Source: Lepidostoma basale (lineage: Eukaryota > Arthropoda > Insecta > Trichoptera > Lepidostomatidae). Taken from it: a stretch of DNA of 64,000 nt. The stretch's first letter is position 1, and each line of letters starts with the position of its first letter. Positions 9,788 to 20,545 of the stretch are shown in pieces. The DNA lies in NCBI GenBank assembly GCA_022606425.2, contig JAHDVF020001020.1, positions 62,001 through 126,000 on the forward strand, read 5' to 3'. The notes beneath the pieces are model-generated. The model was not told the origin of the DNA and did not search any database. It saw nothing but the letters and a program-made list of their open reading frames with translations. A program made the position numbers and the translations under genes.

Positions 9788-10697
9788 TCTACCATGACAT
9801 TTCAAATAAGAAAATTGTTTGTATTGTTAAGAACACTTTCATTCGCATTGCATTGACGAATGTCAATTAACAAAAGTAAAATTTCGCTTCTGTTGTTGAA
9901 ACGTTCTATTGTGCTTATTTGAATTGTGACATTTTTTCGATTGACATGCCCAATTGGTAAAAACGTTTTCGGTGTAATACTCGTAGTCGCATTACACAGC
10001 GCGCCGCGCCGCGCCGAGCGGGCGAGCTCGTCGGGCTGCCAGTGACATATGCTGCAATTTTAAAAACCCTTGTCTCATGAAATGTTGTTCTCCATGAATA
10101 GGAAATAGGACTCCGATGTCAGGTCAGAGTCCGCTCCTTTGTTCCACCGGCAATCGGGGGTTTACTTTGGAATATGGGTTTCCCTCGACATACGAATATG
10201 TAATTTTAAAACTATTTTTTTTTACTAAAACCAACACCACTGTTTTGAATTCAGCTTTATAGAGTTACGAACGAAGTTGAAATTATAATACTTCAGGCAT
10301 ATTAGTTGAAACGATAAATGCAAAGTGCTACAACTGATTATCCAAGGTAAAATTAAAAGAAAACGACGTGTCGAAAGAAGCTAAAAATCCTGACTATAAA
10401 GCTTTCCAGAATTGTTTATTTGCAGCACAATATCCCTGTTTAGACCTACTGTATTAACAGTAAAAATAGCCTCGATGTTGTCAAACTTCCAATAGAAACG
10501 GAACAAGGAAAAGAAGAAGAAACCGTTTGTGTAAAATGTGTTGGCATATTTAGTTGAATAATATTGTACGTTGAATATGTGAGATAACTTGCTTATATTT
10601 ACCCCTATCAACCATAGAAAAACAATGGATTATGTACAGAAGATGGATCACCACATTTTTTTTCTTGACACAATACTAGAGATTCTCGTCCGTTACT
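9788..10697. other. Unassigned interval with a GC-rich patch at 9995-10045
   Basis: Most is AT-rich without frames. The patch GCGCGCCGCGCCGCGCCGAG (9998 on) and the following GGGCGAGCTCGTCGGGCTGC stand out from the surroundings. No promoter motif or coding frame can be supported. Confidence 0.35.
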
Positions 10698-11230
10698 GAT
10701 TCGTTGATCGGTATTTTCCGGTTTTTAAGGATGTAGAACCGGATGTTAAACCGGAAAATACCGATTAATCTGAAACGAAAAGTCTATGAGGCCTCCGTTC
10801 TGCCAGTTGGTACTTATGGCCTAGAAACTGGTACATTGTCCAAACAAAGTGCCGAGAAACTACGAGTGACCAAAAGAGCCATGTTTGGAATGAGCCTAAG
10901 AGACAGCGTTAGAAACGATATGGTGAGAGAAAAAACAAAGTTCACTGACATCATCCACCGGGTGGCGACTCTAAAATGGCAATGGGCAGGTCACGTAGCC
11001 AGAAGCTCCGACAAAAAGTGGACAAGTAGACTGCTGCCTTGGAGAACGTGGACGGCAATGAGAAGTGCAGGGCGACCGCAACTACGGTGGAAGGATGCTC
11101 TGAACAGACACTTCGGAATAAACTGGATGCAGTCTGCATAGGACAGAGTGACATGAAAGCGAATGGAGGAGGCCATTGTCTAGAAGTGGACTGGAATAGG
11201 CTGAGGAAGAAGAAGAGGAAGAGAAGACTG
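10698..11230 (+). mobile_element. LINE-B2 copy with inverted 5' end
   Basis: The frame from 10743 has NRKIPINLKRKVYEASVLPV, GTYGLETGTLS, SLRDSVRNDMVREKTKFTDI, WAGHVARSSDKKW and GRPQLRWKDALNRH, then a stop at 11139. The remaining codons continue to a (GAAGAAGAGG) tail near 11205-11225. The first 40 bases (10698-10737) are an inverted copy of the segment starting at 10743, as made by twin priming. The closest relative here is 30255-30795. Confidence 0.8.
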
Positions 11231-12509
11231 CATCGTATTTTTATTTTCTTCGATAGTTTCAAACCAAGAGATTGGTTTGTATCAAAGTGTTACATTTTTG
11301 CTGGTTCTTGGGATGCCACTTGGGCCTTTAATGTTGTAGTTTTCTGTTGGTTTCCTTCTAATTAAAATTATGGAGGACATTTTTATTTTTATTTTGACGT
11401 TGATAATAGGCAAATTTTTATCATGTAAAACAACGTTCAAAGAAATAAACGAGAACTATAATTAATAGTGATTTTAAAAAATCGTTGTTTGAACATTTCG
11501 AATAAATAATAAAACTTTGATTTCTTTCTACTTTTTTCTTCTTCGCTTTCTCACTGAAATCACTTTGAATCACTTGACGAAGTTTTCCAAGAACGCGAGT
11601 TCACGCAAAGCGAGGGCTATTGTACCTGTTTGTAAACGTATTAAACTTCTGGCGACGAGGGTTTTCGTAAGAATCACAATTCAAACACAAGTTGACCGAG
11701 GCCAGAGACGCGGCAAAAGTTTTATAGTATGAACAAGTATCCCTATATCTGTAGGGAACTCCTGCTTTTGAATTGACTGTTGTTTTAGAATACCTTCGGG
11801 TGAATCTTTTATAAGCGAGTAGTTAGTAACAAGTCATTCGTTCATATATAATATTACACATTCAAGAAGATAGCAAGTAAACTTACTTTGTATCTTTACC
11901 TATATAGTACAATACGATTGAACTGATTTGAAACTGCTATAACTTTCAATTAGATTCGCGATACTATGGTATTATCAAAAATTATGTACTATATTTAAAT
12001 TAATAACTTGTAAAATACTTGAATACATAAATAGAAAAATCGTTTTGAAAGAAATCAATTATTTTTATTTAACCAGTACAAAATCACCTTTACAGTGAGT
12101 AAACAAAATAAAATGGGTGTCTTAATTGAAAGCAGTTAATGCCAAAGAAAATGAGTTGGTCGAAAGCGGAAAAAAAACAGATTGAATAATTTTTTTAAAT
12201 TACCATTTTCAATTGTTTGTAGCTTTTGATAATCTTATGTCTGTGTATAACTGTAGAAATTTCATTATTTTGAATGAAAACATCATTTTGTTGACATAAA
12301 CCACCGATTTATATTTATATAGTTTTCCCGATTAAAAATGTATAATACATTTGAAGTACGATGACGAAACTCTTTTAAAAAAATAATTCATAAAAATAAA
12401 CTTTTTCAATACACCCTGTTTGAAAGGATTTTGATGAATTACCTTTTTATAAAATAATGTTTTTTTGTGATAAATTAAAATATCTAAGTAAGTTAATTAG
12501 GTTACACAA
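11231..12509. other. Unassigned AT-rich interval
   Basis: About 1.3 kb with no repeat I recognise. A 71-codon frame at 11517-11732 (+) has no known motif and is likely chance, though its second half is less AT-rich than the flanks. Confidence 0.3.
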
Positions 12510-12735
12510 TTTTTGTCCATTGTTTTGGCCGAAATACTATGATACTTTAACATTATAAACTGTGAAATTAAAAAAATATATATATTTTACGCGACAGCTA
12601 TTCCGTCAACCTATGTTGACATCATCAGGTGTAACAATTATTGTAACACGTGATGATGTCAACATAGGTTGACGAAACAGCTGTCGCCTAAAATAAAAAT
12701 TCAACTGTGATACATAAAACAAAGTTTTTTAATTG
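12510..12735. repeat. Palindromic ribozyme-like repeat, family D, copy 1
   Basis: Inverted arms around 12590-12690 share CGACAGCT, GTCAACCTATGTTGAC and ATCATCA. The right core is GTGATGAT, perfect hairpin GTCAAC-ATAG-GTTGAC, GAAACAGCTGTC (12650-12686). The outer block TCCATTGTTTTGGCCGAAA (12516) recurs inverted beside copies at 51190 and 57380. Confidence 0.8.
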
Positions 12736-12984
12736 AAAGGTTTATATAATTTTAAAGACTACAGTGAAAAATAGAAAGAAATTGATATTTACTAAATAAG
12801 GATGGTTTTGTATTCAAGCTATAACGCAAAATATAAGCGATAATTTAACAAAACTCTTATGATAACTGAAATTCTGTCAAACAGAGGATACAAATATTTA
12901 TTGAACAAATTTATGTATTCTAAATTGATTACGATTTTGAAGTTTTGATGAACAGTTTTCTTTTGTATTAAACCTATTATATCA

Positions 12985-13071
12985 TATACAGCTGGATCTC
13001 ATCATCCGACGAGATATGATTTCTGTGTCACAGATCGTCAGATCTATTAAAAGAAGAAGAAGAAGAAGAAT
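12985..13071 (+). mobile_element. LINE-E 3' tip with (GAA)n tail
   Basis: CAGCTGGATCTCATCATCCG and ACAGATCGTCAGATCTATTA are followed by AAAAGAAGAAGAAGAAGAAG. Only the last 85 bases are present. Confidence 0.75.
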
Positions 13072-13644
13072 AGATTTATAATCTGATCTTTAAAACATTA
13101 AAAATATGCAAGTACTTTCTATGAAACTATGCTTTCACGCATATCTCGTGAGCTGCTAGCGATGTTACTCTATGATAAATTCTGGTGTATAACTATTATG
13201 TTATCTTACGTAACGCGGATTCCCTTCGAACACCGATATACACCTAGTACAGTATTGAACAACGCAACAGACACACACATACTTCCAAAGTAATACATTT
13301 ATGTACATTGTAAAATATTTTAGGGGTAAATTCCTGTTAAAATTCGTAGTAGCGATGTTTGGAAACTGCGAAACATTTCTGCTACCGACATATTTGTGTA
13401 CATTGTTTTAGAATTAATTTTCTAACTATTTTTAGTAGTTTCACACTCACCGTGTTAAAGGATACTTTTATATTTAAAGTAAAATACGTACTTTGAATAA
13501 AACGAGTCAATATCATGAATGAATACATTAAAGTTTCTTTCGTAGTGAACATTAATAACGAAGTTTTAATATAATGCAATGTGATTATAAAATAACATAG
13601 ATTTATTTATGAAAAATTCCTTTCCGATTATCCTAAATAAAATA
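13072..13644. other. Unassigned interval
   Basis: No gene or repeat was recognised. The short frames are AT-driven. Confidence 0.3.
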
Positions 13645-13799
13645 ATTTAACAAGGGGTAGGCACGACAAAGAAAACTGACTTCAGGATGGTATTTTGCAG
13701 GATTTAAGTATCCCCTGGGAGTTGTCCATAGTCAAAGTAAGAAACCACAATAGCAAACCAACTTATAGAAAAAAAGACTAAATTTTTTTCACTGTTTCA

Positions 13800-14205
13800 T
13801 TATCATCATCATCAGCCGTCTGTCATCCACTAATAAATGTAGGTCTCTCCCAAAGCACGCCACCGCCCCCTATCCATTGCCGCTCCCATCCATCCATGTT
13901 TAGCAATCCTCTTCAGATCGTCGGTCCAGCTCCAGAACCCGTCTCCCACCCTTCGGCCGTCAGTTCTTCGACAGATATGGCCAGCCCATCGCCACTTCAG
14001 CCGGCCCATCCTCAGAGCCACCTCAGTCATCTCGGTTTGTTGTCGAATAAATTCGTTTCTAAATCTGTCCCTCAAGGTTAATCCAGGCATGGCTCTTTCC
14101 ATGGCGCGTTGGGCGACCTTGAATCTATAGACCTTTTGTCAGTGTCCACGTCTCGGCTCCGCACGTCATGACTGGCAAGACGCACTAGTTGAAGACTTTA
14201 GTCTT
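13800..14205 (-). mobile_element. LINE-D fragment (RTE-like), 3' end
   Basis: The minus frame 14102-13830 reads ERAMPGLTLRDRFRNEF, VALRMGRLKWRWAGHICRR, TDGRRVGDGFWSWTDDLKRI and RGRWRALGETYI. The 3' tail is (ATG)n on the minus strand, seen as TATCATCATCATCA (13801-13814). It is related to 28550-29005. Confidence 0.8.
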
Positions 14206-14224
14206 GTTTTAGCAAAACAAAAAA

Positions 14225-14310
14225 AAAAGCATGACCCGGGATTTGAACCGGAAACCAGCCGGCCAGCGAAATAGAGAAGGCAAGCTATCTGCTCAGCCAC
14301 CTTGCTATTG
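14225..14310 (-). repeat. tRNA-like Pol III box pair inside long-TIR element
   Basis: The minus strand has box-A-like GGTGGCTGAGCAGATAGC (14301-14284) and box-B-like GGTTCAAATCC (14249-14239), with a T run about 10 bases further on, as in a Pol III terminator. I could not confirm a cloverleaf, so this is a tRNA-derived segment and not a tRNA gene. Confidence 0.55.
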
Positions 14311-14570
14311 ATACTAGTGGCGAAATTTCTAATATATAAGCAACGCTGAAAAGTTTAAAGCCTTTTTTCTAGAAATTGGCAGGCTATTGCACGTTCTTAC
14401 TTTGACTATGGACGACTCTTTGACGATACTACAATCCTGTAAAATTCTATCTCCAAGTCATGCCCTTCTCTTGTTAGTTTTAAACATATGTGTTAGGTCG
14501 CAAGCGTTAGTAAAGTTTATTCAATATGAGTAATCACAATAAAATGTAGAGATTATCAGTCTATCTTTGT

Positions 14571-14802
14571 AATTATTATTATTTTGTTGAATCACTATTT
14601 ACATCAGAGCATGAGCCAAATCGATGTAAAGGATATTATAGCTATCATAGTGATTCTCGTGAAATATGATCGCCATTTTGTTGTCACGTGAATTTTACAC
14701 CAGACCAAAGACAGTATGACAATCAAACTGCCCTCGCCGGGAATCGAACCCGGAATCTTCGAGGTGGCAGTCAATGCACTTACCACTCGGCCACGAAGGT
14801 CT
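14571..14802 (-). mobile_element. tRNA-derived SINE, tail type B
   Basis: It starts at GACCTTCGTGGCCGAGTGGT (14802 down) and has a box-B-like GGTTCGATTCCCGG (near 14740-14753), the GTGTAAAATTCACG block and tail B (ATCGATTTGGCTC, near 14622-14610). The last bases are AAAATAATAATAATT. Confidence 0.8.
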
Positions 14803-15804
14803 TCATTGATTTGCTTTACGCATGATTCGAGCTGTAGATAACAGCAGAACTTTTTATATGAAGTACTAACTTTAAAGTTAGACATTTTAAATTAATAAAT
14901 ACGAGTATGTAAAATAAAACAGTAACTAATCAAAATATAAATGTAACTCAATGGTTTTTTATATTAAGGAAAACATACGTTTTCTAGAAACGTTCAATTT
15001 TCTCAACCTTCAAAATATAACATAGAATTTTACATCATTATTCAAGCAAAAAAATACTCAAAGATGTTGTTATTCTAAAAATACATCAATAATAGGTTCT
15101 CAAAAATAAAGAGCAATTACAGCGAAATGTTTCGAAATGATGCTTTTAGCGATTTTAGAGAATCATATTGTGATAACGCTGTATGTATATTTATAAGAAC
15201 CTAATTTGTATGCAAACGGCACGATAACGATTTGAATAAATAAATAAACGTTTACGAATTCCACTTCGATTTTAAACTCTGGCAACAATATTTGAATACA
15301 ACATCCCGCGGTCTGCGTAACTCAGTTATCGGCAGTAACCGTAAACCTCGCGCTGGTATTTCGGTATTTTTATCAGTTCTGAGGAAAGACGAAGTACTAA
15401 GTGAATTAAGAGCAGGCGATTTTTCACAGATTCGCCGAGCACTTTGTTTTCTAACCGAAACTGTTACGGCCCCCCTCCCTCCTTGCGGGGGGAGGGTCAA
15501 CCCAGCCTCGGCGGTTTGGGAAATCGATATGCCTTGTGAAAAGCGAAATTTCTTAGCGTGTGTTATCTGCGTACAGCATTCGGGACCGAAATCAATCCGC
15601 CATTCTAAAGGCCTACGGAAAAGTATGTGAGAAATTTCAATTTGATTTACGGGTTTACAGGTAGGGTAGGAACTTTATAATAGGTACCATTAAAAGATTA
15701 AACTCTTAATAGAGATGTACAAAAAAAGGTGTTGTCCACGACTAATCAATAATCGATTTTTAAAACATTTCTGGGATTTAATTTTTTTAGTACAACAACA
15801 ACAA
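14803..15804. other. Unassigned interval with a distinct 15250-15640 patch
   Basis: 14803-15240 is AT-rich and empty. The patch 15250-15640 is much richer in G and C, has no repeat relatives in the window and carries open frames on both strands (15292-15630 +, 15500-15252 -) with no known domain. It could be an unrecognised exon, a regulatory segment or a repeat fragment. Confidence 0.35.
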
Positions 15805-16720
15805 CAACAAACTAACTCGCCGTTTCCCCGGAAAGGTAAGCAAAGAGAATGGACCGACCTTAATCTCTATCCTGACCCACACCGTCTTTATCCTGACACA
15901 CATCTGTAGATTCCTCCATAGTCACACAGCGAGTCATAAACTCACGCTGATTATTTCGACTTCCAACATGGCCGACCTTTAAATTTGATTGATTTGGTTA
16001 TGCCATAGGACAAGTCAACAAGGCTTCGGCGGAATCAGGTTGTCTCAAGGATGTAATATGGAAAAACAAGTATATGAGAACTGACAGTAAGGTCAGAATA
16101 TATAAAACCTGCGTAAGGCCTATACTAACATATACCATTGAGACCAAAGCGGATACCACAAGAACGAAGGCTAAAGTACGGGTGGCAGAGATGAGGACGC
16201 TGAGGATGATAGCAAGGACAATTTGAGATAGGGTGAGGAACACGGCTATCCGTGAGATCTGCAAGGTGGAGGATGGGGCAGACAACGCAGAAGATACTGG
16301 AATACGCACGTGCAGAGGATGGATCCCACCAGAATCCCACACGCTGTGGCGCATCAGATTCCTGCCGGCTGCCGTCCTCCCGGATGACCGCCGAAGAGAT
16401 GGAGAGATAGTTGGGAGTCAACCTCCCAAGAGAGGCCAGCCTGATTTCAAGAACAGACCCAAGGTCTATAAGAAGAAGAATAATAAAAAGGTTATGCCAT
16501 GTTTTTCTTGGTCTTCGCAATCTATTCACATCGTTAAAGTATACTTTCTTAACCATTATTTCTTCATCCATGCGTTCTATATGTCTAAACCAACACAAAA
16601 AATCTTCCATTATTTTGTTCATAATATTCTTCCGCTCTACATTAATTCCTTATATCAGCATTCGAATTTCTATCGTACTTCTATCCGGTACGACATAAAT
16701 GCGTGTTGCTCAGGATCGAC
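15805..16720 (-). mobile_element. LINE-A 3' end split by LINE-E2
   Basis: The minus copy runs from AACTAACTCGCCGTTTCC (15810) through TGATTGATTTGGTTATGCCAT (16006) and resumes at 16501 (GTTTTTCTTGG..) to about 16720 (the WFxHMERMD region). Short of its 3' tip it carries a scrambled patch at 15850-15905. Confidence 0.8.
16007..16489 (+). mobile_element. LINE-E2 inserted in LINE-A with 11-bp target duplication
   Basis: The frame reads NKYMRTDSKVRIYKTCVRPI, LTYTIETKADTTRTKAK, EMRTLRMIARTI, then a stop and DRVRNTAIREICKVED. A (GAAGAAGAATAATAAAAA) tail ends at 16489. GGTTATGCCAT is present at both edges (15996-16006 and 16490-16500), a clean target site duplication. Confidence 0.85.
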
Positions 16721-16914
16721 TGATGTGGAAACAGTTGGAGGAGATCTTGTGAACTGATGCTGTTGATTATGACGACTTTTGTTATCTGCTTAAAAATAAA
16801 TAAAATTTAATGAACATTTGCATTTAATCAGTATTTCAAACAATCTTTTCATTGCGGTTGGGACAGATAAAACCTTTTTGAATAATTCTTAAAAATTATT
16901 AAAAATTTAATATT

Positions 16915-17420
16915 TAGATCTTTAGCCAAAATGACCTTTATACCGGAGTACGAGAATAAGTCAGTAAAGCCTTTGCCGTGTCAGGATATCTGAAGAACAG
17001 GCACATGCGTATCGATAGCAAGATCAAAATTTATAAAACATGCGTACCACCTATCATGAAGTACGCTGTAAAGACGCGGGCCGACACTGTGCGAACCATG
17101 GGACTACTAAGAACATCCGAAATGATGGTCCTAAGATCAATTACTGAAAAAACTCTCTGAGATCGTGTCCGCAACGTAGACATAAGAAAAACTTGCGAAA
17201 TAGAGGATATTGTTCAGTGGAGTAGATCCAGAAGAATATTCTGGAGGGACCATGTAGTCCGAATGGATGGTGACAGACTTGCATATACAGCCGCTTGTGA
17301 AATCCCCTCCTGATGCCGCCCACCTGGAAGACCACCTAAGAGATGGAAGGACAGCTGGACCTCATTATCTGACGAGACATGATTTGTGTCACAGATCGTC
17401 AGATCTATTAAACGAAGAAG
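16915..17420 (+). mobile_element. LINE-E copy 2
   Basis: Frame pieces SGYLKNRHMRIDSKIKIYKT, CVPPIMKYAVKTRADT and MVLRSITEKTL precede a stop at 17158. The rest (VRMDGDRLAYTA, RPPKRWKDSWTSLS) lies in other frames to the GAAGAAGAATAA tail. It is the best guide to the LINE-E family in the window. Confidence 0.8.
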
Positions 17421-17689
17421 AATAATTATATTTAATAATTATTTTAACACGAGTGAAATATTTAGAGAAGTTTAAACCTTATATATCCAGTGTATCAGGA
17501 TCACGTTACTTTTGTAGTAACATTTTTTATGGATAAGGTAAGACAAAAATAAGGTACTTAAGCAGAAAATATTAGAAAAGCCATTTGCTTCAATAATGAA
17601 ATAAAGTAACAAAATATGTGTGTGCAAAAATCTTGAAAATTTTGAAAGTGAAAATCCATAAAGATCAAACAGAAAAATAAATTAAAAAC

Positions 17690-17790
17690 TTTATATCTTT
17701 GTATTATCCACTTTATTTTGACTAAGTTGGGCCAACCGGTTTCACTCTTTAGCGAGCTTCTTCAGGGCTATACACAAACTAAACTTGTTC
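17690..17790 (-). repeat. Ribozyme-like repeat, family F
   Basis: A single arm with outer sequence CCACTTTATTTTGACTAAG. It holds the core listed separately. Confidence 0.5.
17731..17768 (-). ncRNA. Hammerhead-like ribozyme core (family F)
   Basis: The minus strand reads GCC (17768-17766), CTGAAGA plus A (17765-17758), hairpin GCTC-GCTAAA-GAGT (17757-17744), GAAA (17743-17740) within palindrome ACCGGT (17740-17735), T (17734), then GGC (17733-17731). GCC and GGC can pair as stem I. All core positions C3-U-G-A-N-G-A9 and G12-A-A fit the hammerhead pattern; the extra base after A9 is the same oddity as in family E. Activity is inferred only. Confidence 0.45.
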
Positions 17791-18334
17791 AAAATGAAGT
17801 GGTTAATACGACGGAAAAAAGTGTTCAATTTTTAAATACGAGTACATCAAACCACCAATGGCTTCGTATCAAAGAAAAAACCTGTTTTGCATAATGTCAA
17901 GTGATTCCATATTTTTAAATTTATTATTATTATTTTTTTATCATATATCATCGTTTCTCTTACTGCTTAAATATTCATAGGAACAAACCACATTTTATAA
18001 TGGTAATAAAACATTTTTGAAGCTTACTTTGAATGTATATTTAATGGATGTACTAGGATCGGCAATGATAATTCATTTTTTAGTTAATGGCGGTCTCAAA
18101 AGCTTTCGCAGTAAATTATTTTGCTTAATTCGCAAAACTGCAAAAAAACCTGATTTGAAAATAGGATTATTTTAGAAAAGTATTTTAAATCATTATTTTA
18201 TCTTTATTGATGCAAAAAATAAAACGCTGTGTATTTAACCTCGGTATGAGTATATCATACCGTGGATAAATAAAATATTTTTTGTTTTTTTATATCTATT
18301 ATCTATATTTCTTTATATCAACATTGAAAAGCTC
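17791..18334. other. Unassigned AT-rich interval
   Basis: No coding or repeat signal was recognised. Confidence 0.3.
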
Positions 18335-18560
18335 ATCATCATGAGCAAAGTGGAAGGAAGGCGACCACAGGGACGACCACCGAGTCACTGGACCGATCAA
18401 ATCAGTGATGTGACTGGTCTCTCATTAGCTACAGCCTGGAGACTGATGGGTGACAGGAGCGCATGGCGTACCATGGTCAATGGTTTACAGAATGGACAAG
18501 ACCCTCAATCACGAGGAATACAACTGAGAAGAATAAGGATATCTATAAATTTAAAATGTC
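18335..18560 (+). mobile_element. LINE C-terminal fragment
   Basis: The 77-codon frame reads SKVEGRRPQGRPPSHWTDQI, SDVTGLSLATAWRLMGDRSA and WRTMVNGLQ. GRPPSHWTDQI is the same kind of C-terminal block as in the other LINE stubs. There is no clear tail. Confidence 0.65.
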
Positions 18561-18921
18561 TAATCACAAGGTGATGTGACCAAAATTAAAAAAAAAATTC
18601 ATAGATTTTTTTAAGGTCTTAATGATATTTTAAAATACTTTTTTTAAACATAAATGAATTATGAACAAAATAATGAAAATATCATTAAAAAAAATTGGAC
18701 ACGTGGAAAAAAATAATGAAGAAGAAGGTGCAGGCGAATGGCGTAAACGGAACTAGAAACAGAGGAAGACGACCTTCGTGGCAGAGTGGTAAAGGCTCTG
18801 ACTTCCATACCGAAGGTTCCAGGTTTGATTCCCGGCGATGACAGTGTGATTGTCACACTGTCTTTGGTCTGGTGTAGAATTCACGTGACAATAAAATGGC
18901 GACAGATTGGCTACCTATCAC

Positions 18922-20041
18922 ATTTATTTATTTATTTTATTTTATTTATTTATTTAGGGTAACATACAGCGATATCAATAACATATATATATATATAAAA
19001 GAAACATTCAGAATAATTAAAATAAGGCCAATTACATGCTACCACAGATTAAAAATAATAGTTAACAATCAACAAATGATAGTGAGAAACATTGAAGTTA
19101 AACTAAGACAAAATAAGGTATACATAATATTTAAGAGTTAAAATACTTATAGTACTGGAAATAAAAATTAAATTAAGATAAAATAAAATAAAAAGTAATA
19201 TACAAGTATTATAATATCATGTTACATCGTGGTCACATCCGCGCCGAAATGTTGCTCCGATCTCTTTTTTAAAATTTCGCTCGCTCAAATGAAAGACGTC
19301 AATGTCTCCAAAATGTTTGTTGTAGATATCACAGATTCGATACAGTGCCGCGCTCAGAGCGTAATTTGTGCGATAAACAGGAAGGTGGAAAACTTGGTTC
19401 GCGGTGTGTCTCGTGCGAGACATGGGGGTATTGAGTGACAATTTGCTGAGAAGTTCAGAATTGTCAATTTTAAAATGAATTATTTTATGAAGTAACATCA
19501 TATCATGAAGAGTACGTCTATTTTCAAGAGAGTCCAAGGAGTGAAAAATTAGGGCAGATTTGTAATCAGAGAATGACTTGCACATTTTAAAATTAATATG
19601 TTTAATAAACATTTTTTGTACTCTTTCAATGCGTTGGATATGTGCCGCATAATAAGGAGACCAAACGGGAGATACATATTCAAGGCGTGAGCGAACCATG
19701 GTTGTAAATAATACTTTAAGGGCAGTGATATTTTGGAAAGGTTTGCATGTGCGTAGTATAAATCCCAACGTTCTGAGAGATTTGTCCACCATGTCATCAA
19801 TATGACTAACGAAAGTGAGTTTAGGGTCGATTGTGACTCCAAGATCTCTCACGCGGTCTGAATCGGATATTATGGAACCATTGATGGAGTACACATGTTT
19901 GTGAGGGTTCATTTTACGCGTCAGTGAAAGCTTATGACATTTGTTTGCATTTATGGATAATTTATTTAGTATACAGTAATGAGAGAGTCTGTCAAGATCT
20001 GACTGGAGTCGAAGGCAGTCAGAAGTGTCTGAAACCTTCAT
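18922..20041 (-). mobile_element. CR1/Jockey-like LINE 3' end inserted in the SINE
   Basis: The minus strand carries an open RT C terminus (20041-19217), an AT-rich 3' UTR with CTGTATGTTACCCTAAATAA-like end, and an (AAATA)n tail (18922-18957). UTR relatives lie at 41930-42010 and 48705-48810. Confidence 0.85.
19217..20041 (-). pseudogene. CR1/Jockey-like reverse transcriptase, C-terminal part
   Basis: This is the longest repeat-type frame in the window, 274 codons without a stop. It encodes the region after the YADD box of a non-LTR reverse transcriptase: LSHYCILNKLSINANKCH (the thumb-side NxxKC motif), VRDLGVTIDPKLTFVSHID (the LGVxxDxxLxFxxHI block), RTLGFILRTCKPF, VRSRLEYVSPVWSPYYAAHI and VQKMFIKHINFK. 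The catalytic palm and any ORF1 are missing through 5' truncation, so it cannot work alone. The stop at 19217-19219 is probably the natural end, followed by a 3' UTR. The intact frame and clear junctions suggest a fairly recent insertion. Confidence 0.85.
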
Positions 20042-20394
20042 GTCATGTCCCGAGAATCAATATAATAGCTAAAAAATAAATTGCATACAGTTATAAATAG
20101 GGTTCAAACGACCTGTTGTATACATAAAAAAAAAGACGGAGGAAAATGTCTCACGATCAAATCAATCAAATATTAAATCCGGCCACGTACGGAGTCGGAG
20201 AAATCGACGTGCGTGCATAACCAGATATATGAATGTGGAAGAAGCGAGAGAAGCATGTCAGGAAAGACCAGTGTGGTAGTCTATTCTTTCTGCCTATACC
20301 TCCGGAAAAATGCTTGATGGTTAGTTAAATAGTTAAATAATTTTATTTTTGAATATATTTTGTATATGTCGATTGGACTGTATGCGATTTTATG

Positions 20395-20545
20395 ACATAT
20401 TAAACTATTTTTTAATGATGACTCACTGTATGAATGTGGAGGAATCTAGAGATGTATGCCGGGATAGTGTATGTTTGGCGGTCTATTATATCTACGTACC
20501 CTTCTGGAAACGGCGTGATGATTTGTTGTTGTATGTTTTAAAAAT
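20395..20545 (+). mobile_element. LINE-A 3' tip (subfamily 1)
   Basis: GTATGAATGTGGAGGAATCT, then GGCGGTCTATT and ACGGCGTGATGATTTGTTGT. The tail resembles the GTTT type. Confidence 0.7.

Larger units (their letters stand above)
13645..14476 (-). mobile_element. Long-TIR element with tRNA-like core, copy 1 (contains LINE-D)
   Basis: The left end CAAGGGGTAGGCACGAC...TATTTTGCAGGATT...CATAGTCAAAGTAAGAA (13651-13745) is repeated inverted at the right end (14476-14390: CAAGAGAAGGGCATGAC, TTTTACAGGATTGTAGTATC, CATAGTCAAAGTAAGAAC). Inside are a tRNA-like segment next to the right arm and a LINE-D fragment. The same layout recurs at 51851-54034. No transposase is seen. A target duplication is not clear; TTAA-like bases border the left end. 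Confidence 0.65.
18767..20131 (+). mobile_element. tRNA-derived SINE (tail A) split by a CR1/Jockey LINE
   Basis: The left half 18767-18921 starts GACGACCTTCGTGGCAGAGT, has box B variant GGTTTGATTCC and ends CTACCTATCACA. The right half starts TGTCATGTCCCGAGAATC (20041) and ends in tail A with a run of A (20122-20130). AGAC occurs at both outer edges, so the host duplication is short or hidden in the A tail. Confidence 0.85.
18650..20335 (+). mobile_element. LINE-A 3' end, host of a two-step nested insertion
   Basis: The left part (18655-18766) carries ATGAACAAAATAATGAAAAT and ends AACAGAGGAAGAC. The right part (about 20128-20335) continues GGAGGAAAATGTCTCACGAT, RNRRACITRYMNVEEARE-like codons and GATGGTTAGTTAAATAG. 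Together they restore a continuous LINE-A end once 18767-20127 is removed. Confidence 0.85.

Noticed and set aside
16233..16757. 174-codon plus frame as a gene
   Set aside because: It crosses the junction between the LINE-E2 insert and antisense LINE-A at 16490-16500, so it is a chance fusion.
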